Assembly (NCBI RefSeq): GCF_001983955.1
Contig: NZ_CP019562.1
Location: 1 to 64,000 of the forward strand
DNA from: Streptococcus oralis
GTDB taxonomy: Bacteria > Bacillota > Bacilli > Lactobacillales > Streptococcaceae
DNA: 64,000 nucleotides
Direction of reading: 5' to 3'
Each line of letters opens with the position of its first letter. The first letter of the stretch is position 1. Under the pieces are notes generated by a model. The model searched no databases and was not told the origin of the DNA. It saw only the letters and a program-made list of their open reading frames with translations. The translations under genes and the position numbers were made by a program. Shown here one piece after another: positions 19,118 through 28,375 of the stretch.

Positions 19118-20368
19118 ATGGAATTAGTGCCTGGAATTTCAGCACATTTTGTTCAATCCAAAAAGTTTAAAACAAATAAAATCACTATTCGTTTTACTGC
19201 TCCCTTATCTCTTGAGACAATAGCAGGACGCATGTTAAGTGCAAGTATGTTGGAGACGGCAAATCAAGCTTATCCCACATCACAAGCATTTCGCAGATAC
19301 TTGGCAAGTTTATATGGAACAGATATTTCCACAAGTGCTTATCGTAGAGGGCAAGCACATATTCTTGACTTAACATTTACCTACGTGCGGGATGAGTTTT
19401 TGAGTAAAAAAAATGTCTTGACTTCTCGAATTTTGGAATTGGTAGAACAGACTTTATTTGCTCCCTTAGTTCAAGATGGTGCTTTTGAGTCAGCCTTATT
19501 TGAAATTGAAAGAAAACAGTTATTGGCTAGTTTAGCTACTGATATGGATGATTCATTTTATTTTGCTCATAAGGAGTTGGATAGCTTGTTCTTCCATGAT
19601 GAGCGTCTTCAATTGAGATACAGTGATTTACGAAATAGCATTTCAAATGAGTCTCCAGAAAGTAGCTACACGTGCTTTCAGAATGCTCTGAAGAATGATC
19701 GTATTGATTTCTTTTTCTTAGGTGATTTTAATGAAGTAGAAATCACAGAATCACTGAAGTCATTATCCCTTACAGCTAGAGAGAACTGTGTTCCTATCCA
19801 ATATTATCAGTCTTATTCGAATGTTCTACGAGAGGGAATGATTCAGAGGAATGTTGGGCAATCAATTTTGGAATTAGGGTATCATTCTCCTATAAAATAT
19901 GGCGATGATGAGCATTTGCCCATGCTTGTGATGAATGGTTTGTTGGGTGAATTTGCACATTCGAAACTTTTTACAAACGTTCGTGAAAATGCTGGAATAG
20001 CCTACACAGTCTCTAGTCAATTGGATTTGTTTAGTGGTCTGTTAAGGATGTATGCGGGTATTGATAGAGAAAATCGAAATCAGGCTAGAAAAATGATGAA
20101 TCATCAATTGCTAGATCTGAAAAAGGGTAACTTTACAGATTTTGAGCTTGAACAAACCAAGGAGATGATTCGACGATCTTTGTTGATGGCTCAAGATAAT
20201 CAACAGACCTTAGTTGAAAGAGTCTATTTGAATGCTCTATTGGGGAAATCAAGCTTTGATATTGATCGATTGGTGGCAAAATTAGAGAGTGTTGATAAAG
20301 AAGCTGTATGTAAAGTTGCCAACAGTTTGAAGTTACAAGCGATTTACTTTATGGAAGGAGTAGAATGA
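19118..20368 (+). CDS. M16-family inactive peptidase subunit (YmfF-like)
   Basis: 416-residue M16 (pitrilysin-fold) protein. The zinc motif HxxEH, expected about residue 45-50, is absent (the region reads ASMLETANQ), so it is the non-catalytic half of a pair. Its partner with an intact site follows with a 4-bp ATGA overlap. In Bacillus subtilis the ymfF/ymfH pair was linked to 5-aminopentanol modification of elongation factor P, so the same role is plausible but unproven here. Strong AAGGAGG ribosome site. Confidence 0.85.
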   Translation: MELVPGISAHFVQSKKFKTNKITIRFTAPLSLETIAGRMLSASMLETANQAYPTSQAFRRYLASLYGTDISTSAYRRGQAHILDLTFTYVRDEFLSKKNVLTSRILELVEQTLFAPLVQDGAFESALFEIERKQLLASLATDMDDSFYFAHKELDSLFFHDERLQLRYSDLRNSISNESPESSYTCFQNALKNDRIDFFFLGDFNEVEITESLKSLSLTARENCVPIQYYQSYSNVLREGMIQRNVGQSILELGYHSPIKYGDDEHLPMLVMNGLLGEFAHSKLFTNVRENAGIAYTVSSQLDLFSGLLRMYAGIDRENRNQARKMMNHQLLDLKKGNFTDFELEQTKEMIRRSLLMAQDNQQTLVERVYLNALLGKSSFDIDRLVAKLESVDKEAVCKVANSLKLQAIYFMEGVE

Positions 20369-21648
20369 CAAAGGTTACTTTTGAAGAAAAATACTATCCT
20401 GCTGTAAAGGAAACAGTCTACAAAACACAATTGTCAAATGGATTGACAGTTTCTTTACTCCCTAAACAAGATTTCAATGAGGTTTATGGGATTGTAACAG
20501 TTCAATTTGGTTCTGTAGATGCAACTTATACAAGCTTGGAAAAAGGTTTACGTCATCATCCAGCAGGAATTGCACATTTTCTTGAACATAAATTGTTTGA
20601 AAGAGAAAATTCTGAGGATATAATGGCTGCTTTTACTCGATTAGGTGCAGATAGTAATGCCTTTACAAGCTTTACTAAGACCAGCTATCTTTTTTCAACA
20701 ATTGACCATCTATTAGAGAATTTAGATTTGCTAGATGAGTTAGTCGGAGATGTTCATTTTACAGAAGAATCAGTTTTAAGGGAACAGGATATTATCCAGC
20801 AAGAACGAGAAATGTACCAAGATGATCCAGATTCACGCTTGTTTTTTGCAACATTAGCCAACCTTTATCCTGATACTCCTTTAGCAACAGATATAGTTGG
20901 AAGTGAAAAATCAATTTCTGATATTCAAGTTTCAAATTTAAAAGAGAACTTTACTGACTTTTACAAACCTGTCAACATGTCACTGTTTTTAGTTGGAAAT
21001 ATTGATGTAAAAGTTGTTGAGGAATACTTTTCGAAAAAGGAAAAGAAGACTTTAGAACAGTTTACCGTTTCAAAAGAGAAACTACCCTTGCAGTCTGTGA
21101 GGCAAACAGATAGTCTTCGGATGGAAGTTTCTTCACCCAAACTTGCTGTTGCGATTAGAGGTAATGGGCAAATAACAGAAGCTGAGTCTTATCGTTACAA
21201 TATTTTATTGAAATTACTATTTACGATGATGTTTGGTTGGACCTCTGATCGTTTTCAAAAGTTATATGAGACTGGGAAGTTAGATGCGTCATTGTCACTT
21301 GAGGTTGAAGTCAACAGTCGCTTTCATTTTGTGATATTGACGATGGATACCAAAGAGCCTGTTTCTCTGTCGCATCAATTTCGGAAAGCGATTCGTCAGT
21401 TTAGTAGTGATACGGATATTACAGAGGAACATTTAGATCTTGTTAAGAGTGAGATGTTTGGGGAATTTTTCAGTAGCATGAACTCCTTGGAATTTATTGC
21501 AACTCAATACGATCCGATGGATCGCGGAGAAACAATTTTTGATTTTCCGAAAATTTTACAGGAAATTACTTTGGAGGATGTTCTAGAAGCTGGACATCGT
21601 TTGATTGATAATGGTGATCTAGTTGATTTTACAATCTTTCCAGCTTAA
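20365..21648 (+). CDS. M16-family zinc peptidase (YmfH-like)
   Basis: 427-residue M16 metallopeptidase with zinc-binding HFLEH (His71, Glu74, His75) and a downstream acidic ligand region near REMYQDD. It overlaps the YmfF-like gene by 4 bp, so the two probably form a heterodimer like the mitochondrial processing peptidase. It is followed by a RodZ-like gene and pgsA, the usual order in firmicutes. Substrate not known from the sequence. Confidence 0.88.
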   Translation: MTKVTFEEKYYPAVKETVYKTQLSNGLTVSLLPKQDFNEVYGIVTVQFGSVDATYTSLEKGLRHHPAGIAHFLEHKLFERENSEDIMAAFTRLGADSNAFTSFTKTSYLFSTIDHLLENLDLLDELVGDVHFTEESVLREQDIIQQEREMYQDDPDSRLFFATLANLYPDTPLATDIVGSEKSISDIQVSNLKENFTDFYKPVNMSLFLVGNIDVKVVEEYFSKKEKKTLEQFTVSKEKLPLQSVRQTDSLRMEVSSPKLAVAIRGNGQITEAESYRYNILLKLLFTMMFGWTSDRFQKLYETGKLDASLSLEVEVNSRFHFVILTMDTKEPVSLSHQFRKAIRQFSSDTDITEEHLDLVKSEMFGEFFSSMNSLEFIATQYDPMDRGETIFDFPKILQEITLEDVLEAGHRLIDNGDLVDFTIFPA

Positions 21649-21683
21649 AAGATGACTAATACTAGAAAGAAGGAATGGTACGT

Positions 21684-22505
21684 ATGAGAAAAAAAACAAT
21701 TGGCGAGGTTCTACGTTTAGCTAGAATTAACCAGGGATTGAGTTTAGAAGAATTGCAGGAAAAAACTGAAATTCAGTTGCATTTTCTAGAAGCTATGGAG
21801 GCAGATGATTTTGATCAACTTCCTAGTACCTTCTATGCTCGTTCTTTTTTAAGAAAATATGCCTGGGCAGTAGAGTTAGATGAAAGTATTGTTTTGGATG
21901 CATATGATTCAGGCAGTATGATTACCTACGAAGAGGTAGATGTCGATGAAGAAGACTTGTCTGGTCGCAGACGATCAAATAAGAAAAAAACGTCTTATCT
22001 CCCCTTGTTTTATTTCGTTCTATTTGCTTTGTCGATTTTAATTTTTGTGACTTACTATGTCTGGAACTACATCCAAACTCAGCCAAGTCCTTCTTCAGCT
22101 AATTATAGTGTTGTGAACTCGACTAGTTCAACAACCTCATCTAGTTCATCTTCTAGTAGTCAGACGTCTAGCTCGTCTTCTACTACGGAATCAACTATTA
22201 CAGTGTCAGGTGAAGGAAACCGCATTGAAGCTCGGTATAAAACGAGTAAGGAAACGGCTACGATTCAACTGGCAGTTTCAGATGCAACTAGTTGGGTAAG
22301 TGTTTCAGGAAGTGAGCTGGAGGGTGGTGTGACACTATCCGCAGACAATAAGAATGCAAAAACAACAGTTTCAACTAAGAATCCCGTTACCATTACTTTA
22401 GGTGTAGTGAAGGGAGTTACTGTGACTGTGGACAATCAAATGATTGATACTTCGAAGCTGACAACTCAGACTGGAACTGTAACACTTACATTTACTACAG
22501 ATTAA
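21684..22505 (+). CDS. rodZ: RodZ-like cytoskeletal/cell-shape protein
   Basis: 273 residues. An N-terminal XRE-type helix-turn-helix (LRLARINQGLSLEELQEKTEI) reaches to about residue 75. A basic linker, one membrane helix (about 110-130), a Ser/Thr-only linker (about 145-175) and an extracellular DUF4115-type beta domain follow. This is the RodZ architecture, a membrane partner of the elongation machinery; mreCD lie 4 kb downstream. Start taken at 21684 because AAGGA is nine bases upstream; the in-frame ATG at 21675 abuts it. Confidence 0.85.
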   Translation: MRKKTIGEVLRLARINQGLSLEELQEKTEIQLHFLEAMEADDFDQLPSTFYARSFLRKYAWAVELDESIVLDAYDSGSMITYEEVDVDEEDLSGRRRSNKKKTSYLPLFYFVLFALSILIFVTYYVWNYIQTQPSPSSANYSVVNSTSSTTSSSSSSSSQTSSSSSTTESTITVSGEGNRIEARYKTSKETATIQLAVSDATSWVSVSGSELEGGVTLSADNKNAKTTVSTKNPVTITLGVVKGVTVTVDNQMIDTSKLTTQTGTVTLTFTTD

Positions 22506-22515
22506 GGAAAAATCA

Positions 22516-23061
22516 ATGAAAAAAGAACAAATTCCTAATGTATTAACTATTGGTAGAATTCTCTTTATACCTCTCTTTATTCTTATTTTGACTTTGGGCC
22601 ATTCACAAGGCAGTCATTTGCTGGCAGCGATCATCTTTGCAGTTGCTAGTATAACGGATTATTTTGATGGTTACCTTGCTCGCAAATGGAATGTAGTCAG
22701 CAACTTTGGAAAATTTGCTGATCCGATGGCCGATAAGCTGTTGGTTATGTCAGCTTTTATCATGTTGATTGAGTTAGGCATGGCTCCGGCTTGGGTTGTT
22801 GCTATTATCATCTGTCGTGAACTTGCGGTGACAGGCTTGCGTTTGTTGCTTGTTGAGACGGGAGGGACAGTTCTAGCAGCAGCGATGCCAGGGAAAATCA
22901 AGACCTTTAGTCAGATGTTTGCCATTATTTTTTTGCTCTTACATTGGAATTTAATTGGTCAACTGTTGCTTTATATAGCTTTGTTTTTCACTATCTACTC
23001 TGGCTATGATTATTTCAAGGGTAGCGCTCATGTATTCAAAGGGACATTTGGTTCGAAATGA
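22516..23061 (+). CDS. pgsA: CDP-diacylglycerol-glycerol-3-phosphate 3-phosphatidyltransferase
   Basis: 181-residue integral membrane enzyme that makes phosphatidylglycerophosphate, the precursor of phosphatidylglycerol. The CDP-alcohol phosphatidyltransferase motif is complete: Asp48, Asp51-Gly52, Ala55-Arg56, Gly65, Asp69 and Asp73. Five or six hydrophobic helices. It lies 10 bp after rodZ and overlaps ecfA1 by 4 bp. Confidence 0.97.
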   Translation: MKKEQIPNVLTIGRILFIPLFILILTLGHSQGSHLLAAIIFAVASITDYFDGYLARKWNVVSNFGKFADPMADKLLVMSAFIMLIELGMAPAWVVAIIICRELAVTGLRLLLVETGGTVLAAAMPGKIKTFSQMFAIIFLLLHWNLIGQLLLYIALFFTIYSGYDYFKGSAHVFKGTFGSK

Positions 23062-23885
23062 AATCGATTATTGAAGTAAAAAATCTGTCTTTTCGTTATA
23101 AGGAAGACCAGGATCATTATGACGTTAATAATGTCTCGTTTCACGTGAAACGGGGAGAATGGCTTTCGATTGTAGGTCATAATGGAAGTGGAAAATCGAC
23201 AACTATCCGTTTGATTGATGGATTACTTGAAGCAGAGTCTGGGGAAATCTGGATCGATGGGCAATTGCTGTCCTCTGAGAATGTTTGGGACTTACGCCGT
23301 CAAATTGGTATGGTTTTTCAAAATCCAGATAACCAATTTGTGGGGGCAACTGTTGAAGATGATGTCGCCTTTGGATTAGAAAATCAGGGACTTCCTCGAG
23401 AAGAAATGAAGAAGAGAGTGGCTGAATCTTTGGAGTTGGTAGGTATGCTGGACTTTAAGAAGAGAGAACCAGCTCGTTTATCTGGTGGACAAAAACAACG
23501 GGTGGCTATTGCAGGAGTTATTGCCTTGAGGCCAGCTATTTTGATTTTGGACGAGGCTACAAGTATGTTGGATCCTGAAGGACGCAGAGAACTGATTCAG
23601 ACAGTTCAAGAGATACGAAAAGACCACCAGATGACAGTCGTCTCCATTACACATGATTTAGAGGAAGTTGCGATGAGTGACCGTGTATTGGTCATGAAAA
23701 AAGGCCAAGTGGAGTCAACCAGCAGCCCAAGAGAACTTTTTTCTCGGAATGACCTTGACCAGATAGGGTTAGATGAACCTTTTGCTAATCAATTGAGAGA
23801 ATCTTTGAGAGAGACTGGTTATCAGTTGCCGGATGACTATTTGACAGAAGGAGAGCTAGAGGACAAGTTATGGGAATTACTCTAG
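23058..23885 (+). CDS. ecfA1: ECF transporter ATPase EcfA1
   Basis: 275-residue ATP-binding subunit of the energy-coupling-factor (group II) vitamin transporter. Walker [11 protein letters not shown]-loop MVFQNPDNQ, signature LSGGQKQRV, Walker [13 protein letters not shown] and the switch His are present. It pairs with EcfA2 and EcfT to energise interchangeable S components encoded elsewhere. A perfect parS dyad sits inside the gene at codons 27-32. Overlaps pgsA by 4 bp and ecfA2 by 16 bp. Confidence 0.96.
   Translation: MKSIIEVKNLSFRYKEDQDHYDVNNVSFHVKRGEWLSIVGHNGSGKSTTIRLIDGLLEAESGEIWIDGQLLSSENVWDLRRQIGMVFQNPDNQFVGATVEDDVAFGLENQGLPREEMKKRVAESLELVGMLDFKKREPARLSGGQKQRVAIAGVIALRPAILILDEATSMLDPEGRRELIQTVQEIRKDHQMTVVSITHDLEEVAMSDRVLVMKKGQVESTSSPRELFSRNDLDQIGLDEPFANQLRESLRETGYQLPDDYLTEGELEDKLWELL
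23137..23152. other. parS: parS site
   Basis: CGTTTCACGTGAAACG is a perfect 16-bp palindrome containing the full 14-bp parS core GTTTCACGTGAAAC. It is embedded in ecfA1, about 21.6 kb from oriC and on the same side as parB. Expected to load ParB. Confidence 0.88.
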
Positions 23886-24709
23886 AAAATGTGAGCTTTA
23901 CCTATCAAGAGGGGACTCCCCTATCTTCATCAGCCTTGACTGATGTTTCTTTGACGATTGAGGATGGCTCCTATACAGCTTTAGTAGGGCACACAGGTAG
24001 TGGGAAATCAACGATTTTACAGCTTTTAAATGGCCTATTGGTACCAAGTAAGGGTTTTGTTCGAGTTTTCGATACCGTCATTACCCCTACATCAACCAAT
24101 AAAGAAATTCGTCGGATTCGAAAGCAAGTCGGTCTAGTGTTTCAATTTGCTGAAAATCAGATTTTTGAAGAGACTGTTTTGAAAGATGTTGCATTTGGAC
24201 CGCAAAATTTTGGAGTTTCTGAGGAAGAGGCCAAGAAAATTGCGCGTGAAAAGTTAGCCTTGGTGGGCATCGATGAGTCACTCTTTGAGCGCAGTCCTTT
24301 TGAACTTTCGGGTGGCCAAATGAGACGTGTGGCTATAGCAGGTATGCTAGCCATGGAGCCAACTGTCTTAGTTTTGGATGAGCCTACAGCTGGACTAGAT
24401 CCTCTGGGCAGAAAAGAATTGATGATCTTGTTTAAAAAACTCCACCTTTCTGGAATGACAATCGTTCTGGTAACGCATTTGATGGATGATGTAGCTGCAT
24501 ATGCTGATCAGGTCTATGTTATGGAAAAGGGACGTTTGGTCAAAAGTGGCAAACCGAGCGAAGTTTTCCAAGATGTAGCCTCTATGGGAAAAGTACAGTT
24601 AGGTGTGCCTAAAATCACAGCCTTTTGTAAACGTTTGGCAGATAGAGGTGTAGCTTTTAAAAAATTGCCAATCAAGATAGAGGAGTTTAAGGAGTCGCTA
24701 AATGGATAG
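23870..24709 (+). CDS. ecfA2: ECF transporter ATPase EcfA2
   Basis: 279-residue second ATP-binding subunit of the ECF module: Walker [11 protein letters not shown]-loop LVFQFAENQ, signature LSGGQMRRV, Walker [13 protein letters not shown]. The ATG lies inside the ecfA1 3' end (16-bp overlap) behind an AGAGG motif, a translationally coupled arrangement. Overlaps ecfT by 8 bp. Confidence 0.96.
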   Translation: MGITLENVSFTYQEGTPLSSSALTDVSLTIEDGSYTALVGHTGSGKSTILQLLNGLLVPSKGFVRVFDTVITPTSTNKEIRRIRKQVGLVFQFAENQIFEETVLKDVAFGPQNFGVSEEEAKKIAREKLALVGIDESLFERSPFELSGGQMRRVAIAGMLAMEPTVLVLDEPTAGLDPLGRKELMILFKKLHLSGMTIVLVTHLMDDVAAYADQVYVMEKGRLVKSGKPSEVFQDVASMGKVQLGVPKITAFCKRLADRGVAFKKLPIKIEEFKESLNG

Positions 24710-25496
24710 TATGATTTTAGGGCGTTATATACCGGGGGATTCCATCATTCATCGCTTGGATCCCCGTAGCAAATTGCTTGCCATGATTCTGCTGATTTTG
24801 ATTGTATTTTGGGCCAATAATCCCCTCACCAATCTCATTCTGTTTGTAGCGACAGGTATATTTATCGCTTTGTCAGGCGTTTCCCTCTCATTTTTTGTTC
24901 AGGGATTAAAATCCATGTTCTTCTTGATTGCTTTTACAACTCTTTTTCAGCTCTTTTTCATTTCAAGTGGAAATATCCTATTTGAGTTTTCTTTTATAAA
25001 AATAACGGATTATGCTTTGCAACAAGCAGGAATCATTTTCTGTCGTTTTGTGTTGATTATTTTCTTTTCAACCTTGCTAACATTAACGACCATGCCTTTG
25101 AGTCTGGCAGCCGCAGTTGAAGCTCTTTTAGCACCGCTGAAACGTGTGAAAGTTCCCGTTCATGAAATTGGTCTTATGTTATCAATGAGTTTGCGTTTTG
25201 TTCCAACCTTGATGGATGACACAACGAGAATTATGAATGCTCAAAAAGCTCGTGGAGTTGACTTTGGCGAAGGTAGCATCGTTCAAAAAGTAAAGGCTAT
25301 GATTCCAATTTTAATTCCTCTTTTTGCGACGAGCTTAAAGCGTGCAGATTCATTGGCAATAGCAATGGAAGCGCGTGGTTATCAGGGAGGAAAGGGTAGA
25401 AGTCAGTATAGACAGTTGAGATGGAGTCAAAAGGATACACTGGCAATTCTTGTGATTTTGGTACTGGGATGTTTCTTATTTTTCTTAAAATCTTAG
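24702..25496 (+). CDS. ecfT: ECF transporter transmembrane subunit EcfT
   Basis: 264-residue membrane scaffold of the ECF transporter, with five or six helices. The cytoplasmic coupling motifs typical of EcfT are visible as KARGVDF (about 184-190) and MEARGYQGG (about 222-230); each is an Ala-Arg-Gly motif that docks on the ATPases. ATG overlaps ecfA2. The spacer to mreC is 60 bp. Confidence 0.95.
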   Translation: MDSMILGRYIPGDSIIHRLDPRSKLLAMILLILIVFWANNPLTNLILFVATGIFIALSGVSLSFFVQGLKSMFFLIAFTTLFQLFFISSGNILFEFSFIKITDYALQQAGIIFCRFVLIIFFSTLLTLTTMPLSLAAAVEALLAPLKRVKVPVHEIGLMLSMSLRFVPTLMDDTTRIMNAQKARGVDFGEGSIVQKVKAMIPILIPLFATSLKRADSLAIAMEARGYQGGKGRSQYRQLRWSQKDTLAILVILVLGCFLFFLKS

Positions 25497-25556
25497 CAGG
25501 TTTGTAGGATTGATAAGAAGCTCAAAGTAGCAGGTTTTTAGTATAAAGGTAGGAAT

Positions 25557-26372
25557 ATGAACCGTTTTAAAAAATCAAAATATCTAATCATCGTTTTTGT
25601 CACAGTTCTGGCAGTTTCTGTACTATTAGTGACAACCTATTCAAGCGCTATTGTGACGAAACTAGGAGATGGGATTTCCTTGGTAGATAGAATTGTTCAA
25701 AAACCCTTTCAGTGGTTTGATACTTTCAAATCAGATTTGGGACATTTGACGCAGACTTACAATGAAAACGAAAGTCTAAAAAAACAGCTTTATCAACTAG
25801 AGGTGGAGTCTAATCAATCAGAAAGTTTAAAAAATGAAAATGAACAATTACGTCAGTTGCTGGATATGAAGTCAAAATTGCAGGCTACAAAAACCATTGC
25901 AGCAGATGTGATTATGCGAGCTCCAGTATCTTGGAAACAAGAGTTAACAATTGATGCGGGAAGTTCAAAAGGAGCTTCTGAAAATATGTTGGCCATTGCA
26001 AACGGGGGCTTGATTGGTAGTGTTTCAAAGGTGGAGGATCATTCAACAACGGTCAATCTATTGACAAACACCGAAAATTCAGACAAAATTTCTGTTAAAA
26101 TCCTGCATGGCTCTACTGAAATTTACGGGATTATCGTTGGTTATGATAAGGAGTCAGAACTGCTTAAAATTAGCCAATTAAATAGTAACAGTGACATTAG
26201 CGCAGGAGACAAGGTGACTACAGGGGGGCTCGGAAACTTTAATGTTAAGGATATCCCTGTTGGAGAGGTTGTTGCTACAACACACAGCAGTGATTATCTA
26301 ACAAAGGAAGTAACAGTAAAGTTAAGTGCTGACACCAAAAATCTTCATGTGGTTGAGTTAGTGGGGAATTAG
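25557..26372 (+). CDS. mreC: Rod-shape determining protein MreC
   Basis: 271 residues: one N-terminal membrane helix (about 9-30), an extracellular coiled coil (about 68-105, with LKKQLYQLEVES and SLKNENEQLRQLL) and a beta-barrel C-terminal half. MreC scaffolds peripheral peptidoglycan synthesis in ovococci with MreD and RodZ. Start ATG with AGG four to five bases away. Co-transcribed with mreD two bases later. Confidence 0.95.
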   Translation: MNRFKKSKYLIIVFVTVLAVSVLLVTTYSSAIVTKLGDGISLVDRIVQKPFQWFDTFKSDLGHLTQTYNENESLKKQLYQLEVESNQSESLKNENEQLRQLLDMKSKLQATKTIAADVIMRAPVSWKQELTIDAGSSKGASENMLAIANGGLIGSVSKVEDHSTTVNLLTNTENSDKISVKILHGSTEIYGIIVGYDKESELLKISQLNSNSDISAGDKVTTGGLGNFNVKDIPVGEVVATTHSSDYLTKEVTVKLSADTKNLHVVELVGN

Positions 26373-26374
26373 CA

Positions 26375-26869
26375 ATGAGACTGTTAAAACAAATTGGTAT
26401 TTTCTTTTTACTCCCTTTTGTCGTACTAATTGATGCACATATTGGACAATTAGCGGGATCCTTCTTCCCCCACTTTCATTTAGCCAGTCATTTTCTATTC
26501 TTGTTTCTCTTATTTGAGACAATCGAGGTGTCAGAGTATCTCTATCTAGCCTATTGTTGTATAGTGGGTTTGGTTTACGATATTTATTTTTTCCACTTAA
26601 TTGGAATTGCCACGCTTTTGTTTATCTTGATTGGTGCTTCGCTCCATAAGTTTAACAGCGTGATATTGACGAATCGTTGGACAAGGATGTTGACCATTAT
26701 TGTAATCAGTTTTCTGTTTGATATGGGGAGTTATCTTCTTGCTTTGGCTGTGGGATTGACGGTAGATTCTATGCCAGTCTTCATTGTCTATAGTCTTGTC
26801 CCATCAATGATTCTAAACTTCTTATGGATGGTGATTTTCCAATACATTTTTGAAAAATATTATCTATGA
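26375..26869 (+). CDS. mreD: Rod-shape determining protein MreD
   Basis: 164-residue, almost entirely hydrophobic protein with five or six membrane helices, the MreD pattern, starting two bases after the mreC stop. It partners MreC in elongation. Identification rests on hydropathy, size and position as much as on sequence. Confidence 0.9.
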   Translation: MRLLKQIGIFFLLPFVVLIDAHIGQLAGSFFPHFHLASHFLFLFLLFETIEVSEYLYLAYCCIVGLVYDIYFFHLIGIATLLFILIGASLHKFNSVILTNRWTRMLTIIVISFLFDMGSYLLALAVGLTVDSMPVFIVYSLVPSMILNFLWMVIFQYIFEKYYL

Positions 26870-26883
26870 GAAAGAAATATAAA

Positions 26884-26927
26884 TGTAACAAAGGCGTAAT
26901 ATTTATTATGTCTTTTTTTGGTATACT
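26884..26927 (+). promoter_or_regulatory. pcsB promoter with WalR (VicR) box
   Basis: TGTAAC-N5-CGTAAT (26884-26900) fits the WalR direct repeat TGTNAN-N5-TGTNAN with one change, and -10 TATACT lies at 26922-26927. pcsB is the best-known WalRK target in pneumococcus, so activation by WalR is expected. Confidence 0.75.
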
Positions 26928-26962
26928 AGTAATGTCTTAAATAGAAGGAGTATTCACACAAT

Positions 26963-28174
26963 ATGAAGAAAAAAATCTTAGCGTCACTTTTGTTAAGTAC
27001 AGTATTGGTTTCACAAGCGGCGGTATTAACAACTGTTCATGCTGAAACAACTGATGAAAAAATTGCTGCTCAAGATAGTAAAATCAGTGACTTGTCAGCT
27101 AAACAAAAAGAAGCTCAAAAACAAGTAGATGAAATCCAAACGCAAGTTACAGCTATTCAAACACAACAAGCAAGCTTGCAAGCTGAAAATGAAACACTTC
27201 AAGCTGAGTCTAAGAAACTTGAAGGAGAAATTACAGAGCTTTCTAAGAACATTGTTGCTCGTAATGACTCATTGGAAAAACAAGCACGTAGCGCACAAAC
27301 AAACGGTGCTGCAACTAGCTACATCAACACAATTGTAAACTCAAAATCAATTACTGAAGCTATTTCACGTGTTGCAGCCATGAGCGAGATTGTATCAGCT
27401 AACAACAAAATGTTGGAACAACAAAAGGCTGATAAAAAATCAATTGCTGAAAAACAAGTTACGAATAACGAAGCTATCAATACCGTAATTGCCAACCAAC
27501 AAACTCTTGCTGACGATGCACAAGCATTGACAACAAAACAAGCAGAGTTGAAAGTTGCTGAGTTAAACCTTGCTGCAGAGAAAGCTACTGCAGAAAGTGA
27601 TAAAGCTACTTTATTGGAACAAAAAGCAGCAGCAGAGGCAGAAGCAAAAGCAGCAGCTGAAGCAGAAGCAGCTTATAAAGCACGTCAAACAAGCCAACAA
27701 CAATCAGTTGTTGCTTCTGGAAATACAACACTTTCAGATCAAGTGCAAGCAACTTCAAGCTCTTCATCAGATGATGATTCAAGCTACACTCCGGCACCTG
27801 CTCCAACTCCAACTAGACAGCGTCCAACATACAGTACAAATGCTTCAAGTTATCCTGTAGGTCAATGTACATGGGGTGCTAAGACCTTGGCTCCATGGGC
27901 CGGTGATTATTGGGGTAATGGCGGTCAGTGGGCAGCTAGTGCAGCGGCAGCTGGATTCCGTACAGGTTCTACCCCACAAGTTGGTGCAATTGCTTCATGG
28001 GATGATGGAGGATACGGACATGTAGCAGTTGTTACGGCTGTTGAGTCCCCAACTCGCATTCAAGTTTCAGAATGTAACTATGATGGTAGCGGAACTCAAC
28101 CAATCGGAAATTATCGTGGATGGTTTAATCCCACAGCATCACGTGGTACAGTAAGATATATTTACCCAAACTAA
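26963..28174 (+). CDS. pcsB: Cell-division peptidoglycan hydrolase PcsB
   Basis: 403-residue secreted septal hydrolase activated by FtsEX. Signal peptide 1-27 (…TVHA), a long two-helix coiled coil (about 30-250, Gln/Ala/Glu/Lys-rich), an Ala- and Ser-rich linker and a C-terminal CHAP domain with catalytic Cys302 (VGQCTWG) and His353 (GYGHVAV), 51 residues apart as in the pneumococcal enzyme. AGAAGGAG precedes the ATG. Essential in pneumococcus. Own promoter with WalR box and own terminator. Confidence 0.97.
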   Translation: MKKKILASLLLSTVLVSQAAVLTTVHAETTDEKIAAQDSKISDLSAKQKEAQKQVDEIQTQVTAIQTQQASLQAENETLQAESKKLEGEITELSKNIVARNDSLEKQARSAQTNGAATSYINTIVNSKSITEAISRVAAMSEIVSANNKMLEQQKADKKSIAEKQVTNNEAINTVIANQQTLADDAQALTTKQAELKVAELNLAAEKATAESDKATLLEQKAAAEAEAKAAAEAEAAYKARQTSQQQSVVASGNTTLSDQVQATSSSSSDDDSSYTPAPAPTPTRQRPTYSTNASSYPVGQCTWGAKTLAPWAGDYWGNGGQWAASAAAAGFRTGSTPQVGAIASWDDGGYGHVAVVTAVESPTRIQVSECNYDGSGTQPIGNYRGWFNPTASRGTVRYIYPN

Positions 28175-28199
28175 CATATTAATTATTATTAAAAAATTT

Positions 28200-28229
28200 A
28201 GGGTGAGGTTTTATTAATCTCACCCTTTG
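28200..28229 (+). terminator. Terminator after pcsB
   Basis: AGGGTGAG (28200-28207) pairs perfectly with CTCACCCT (28219-28226) followed by TTTG, 25 bp after the stop codon. Confidence 0.8.
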
Positions 28230-28375
28230 TATAGTATTAATAAAAAATTTTCATCAGAACGTTTTTATCATTATGGAATTAAAGATTGGATGAAAATTAT
28301 CAGATATATAGCTAGAATAAGTATGTTTATCTAACGAAAGAATAACAAGGTTTTAAGAGAGTTGGTACTGGAATT

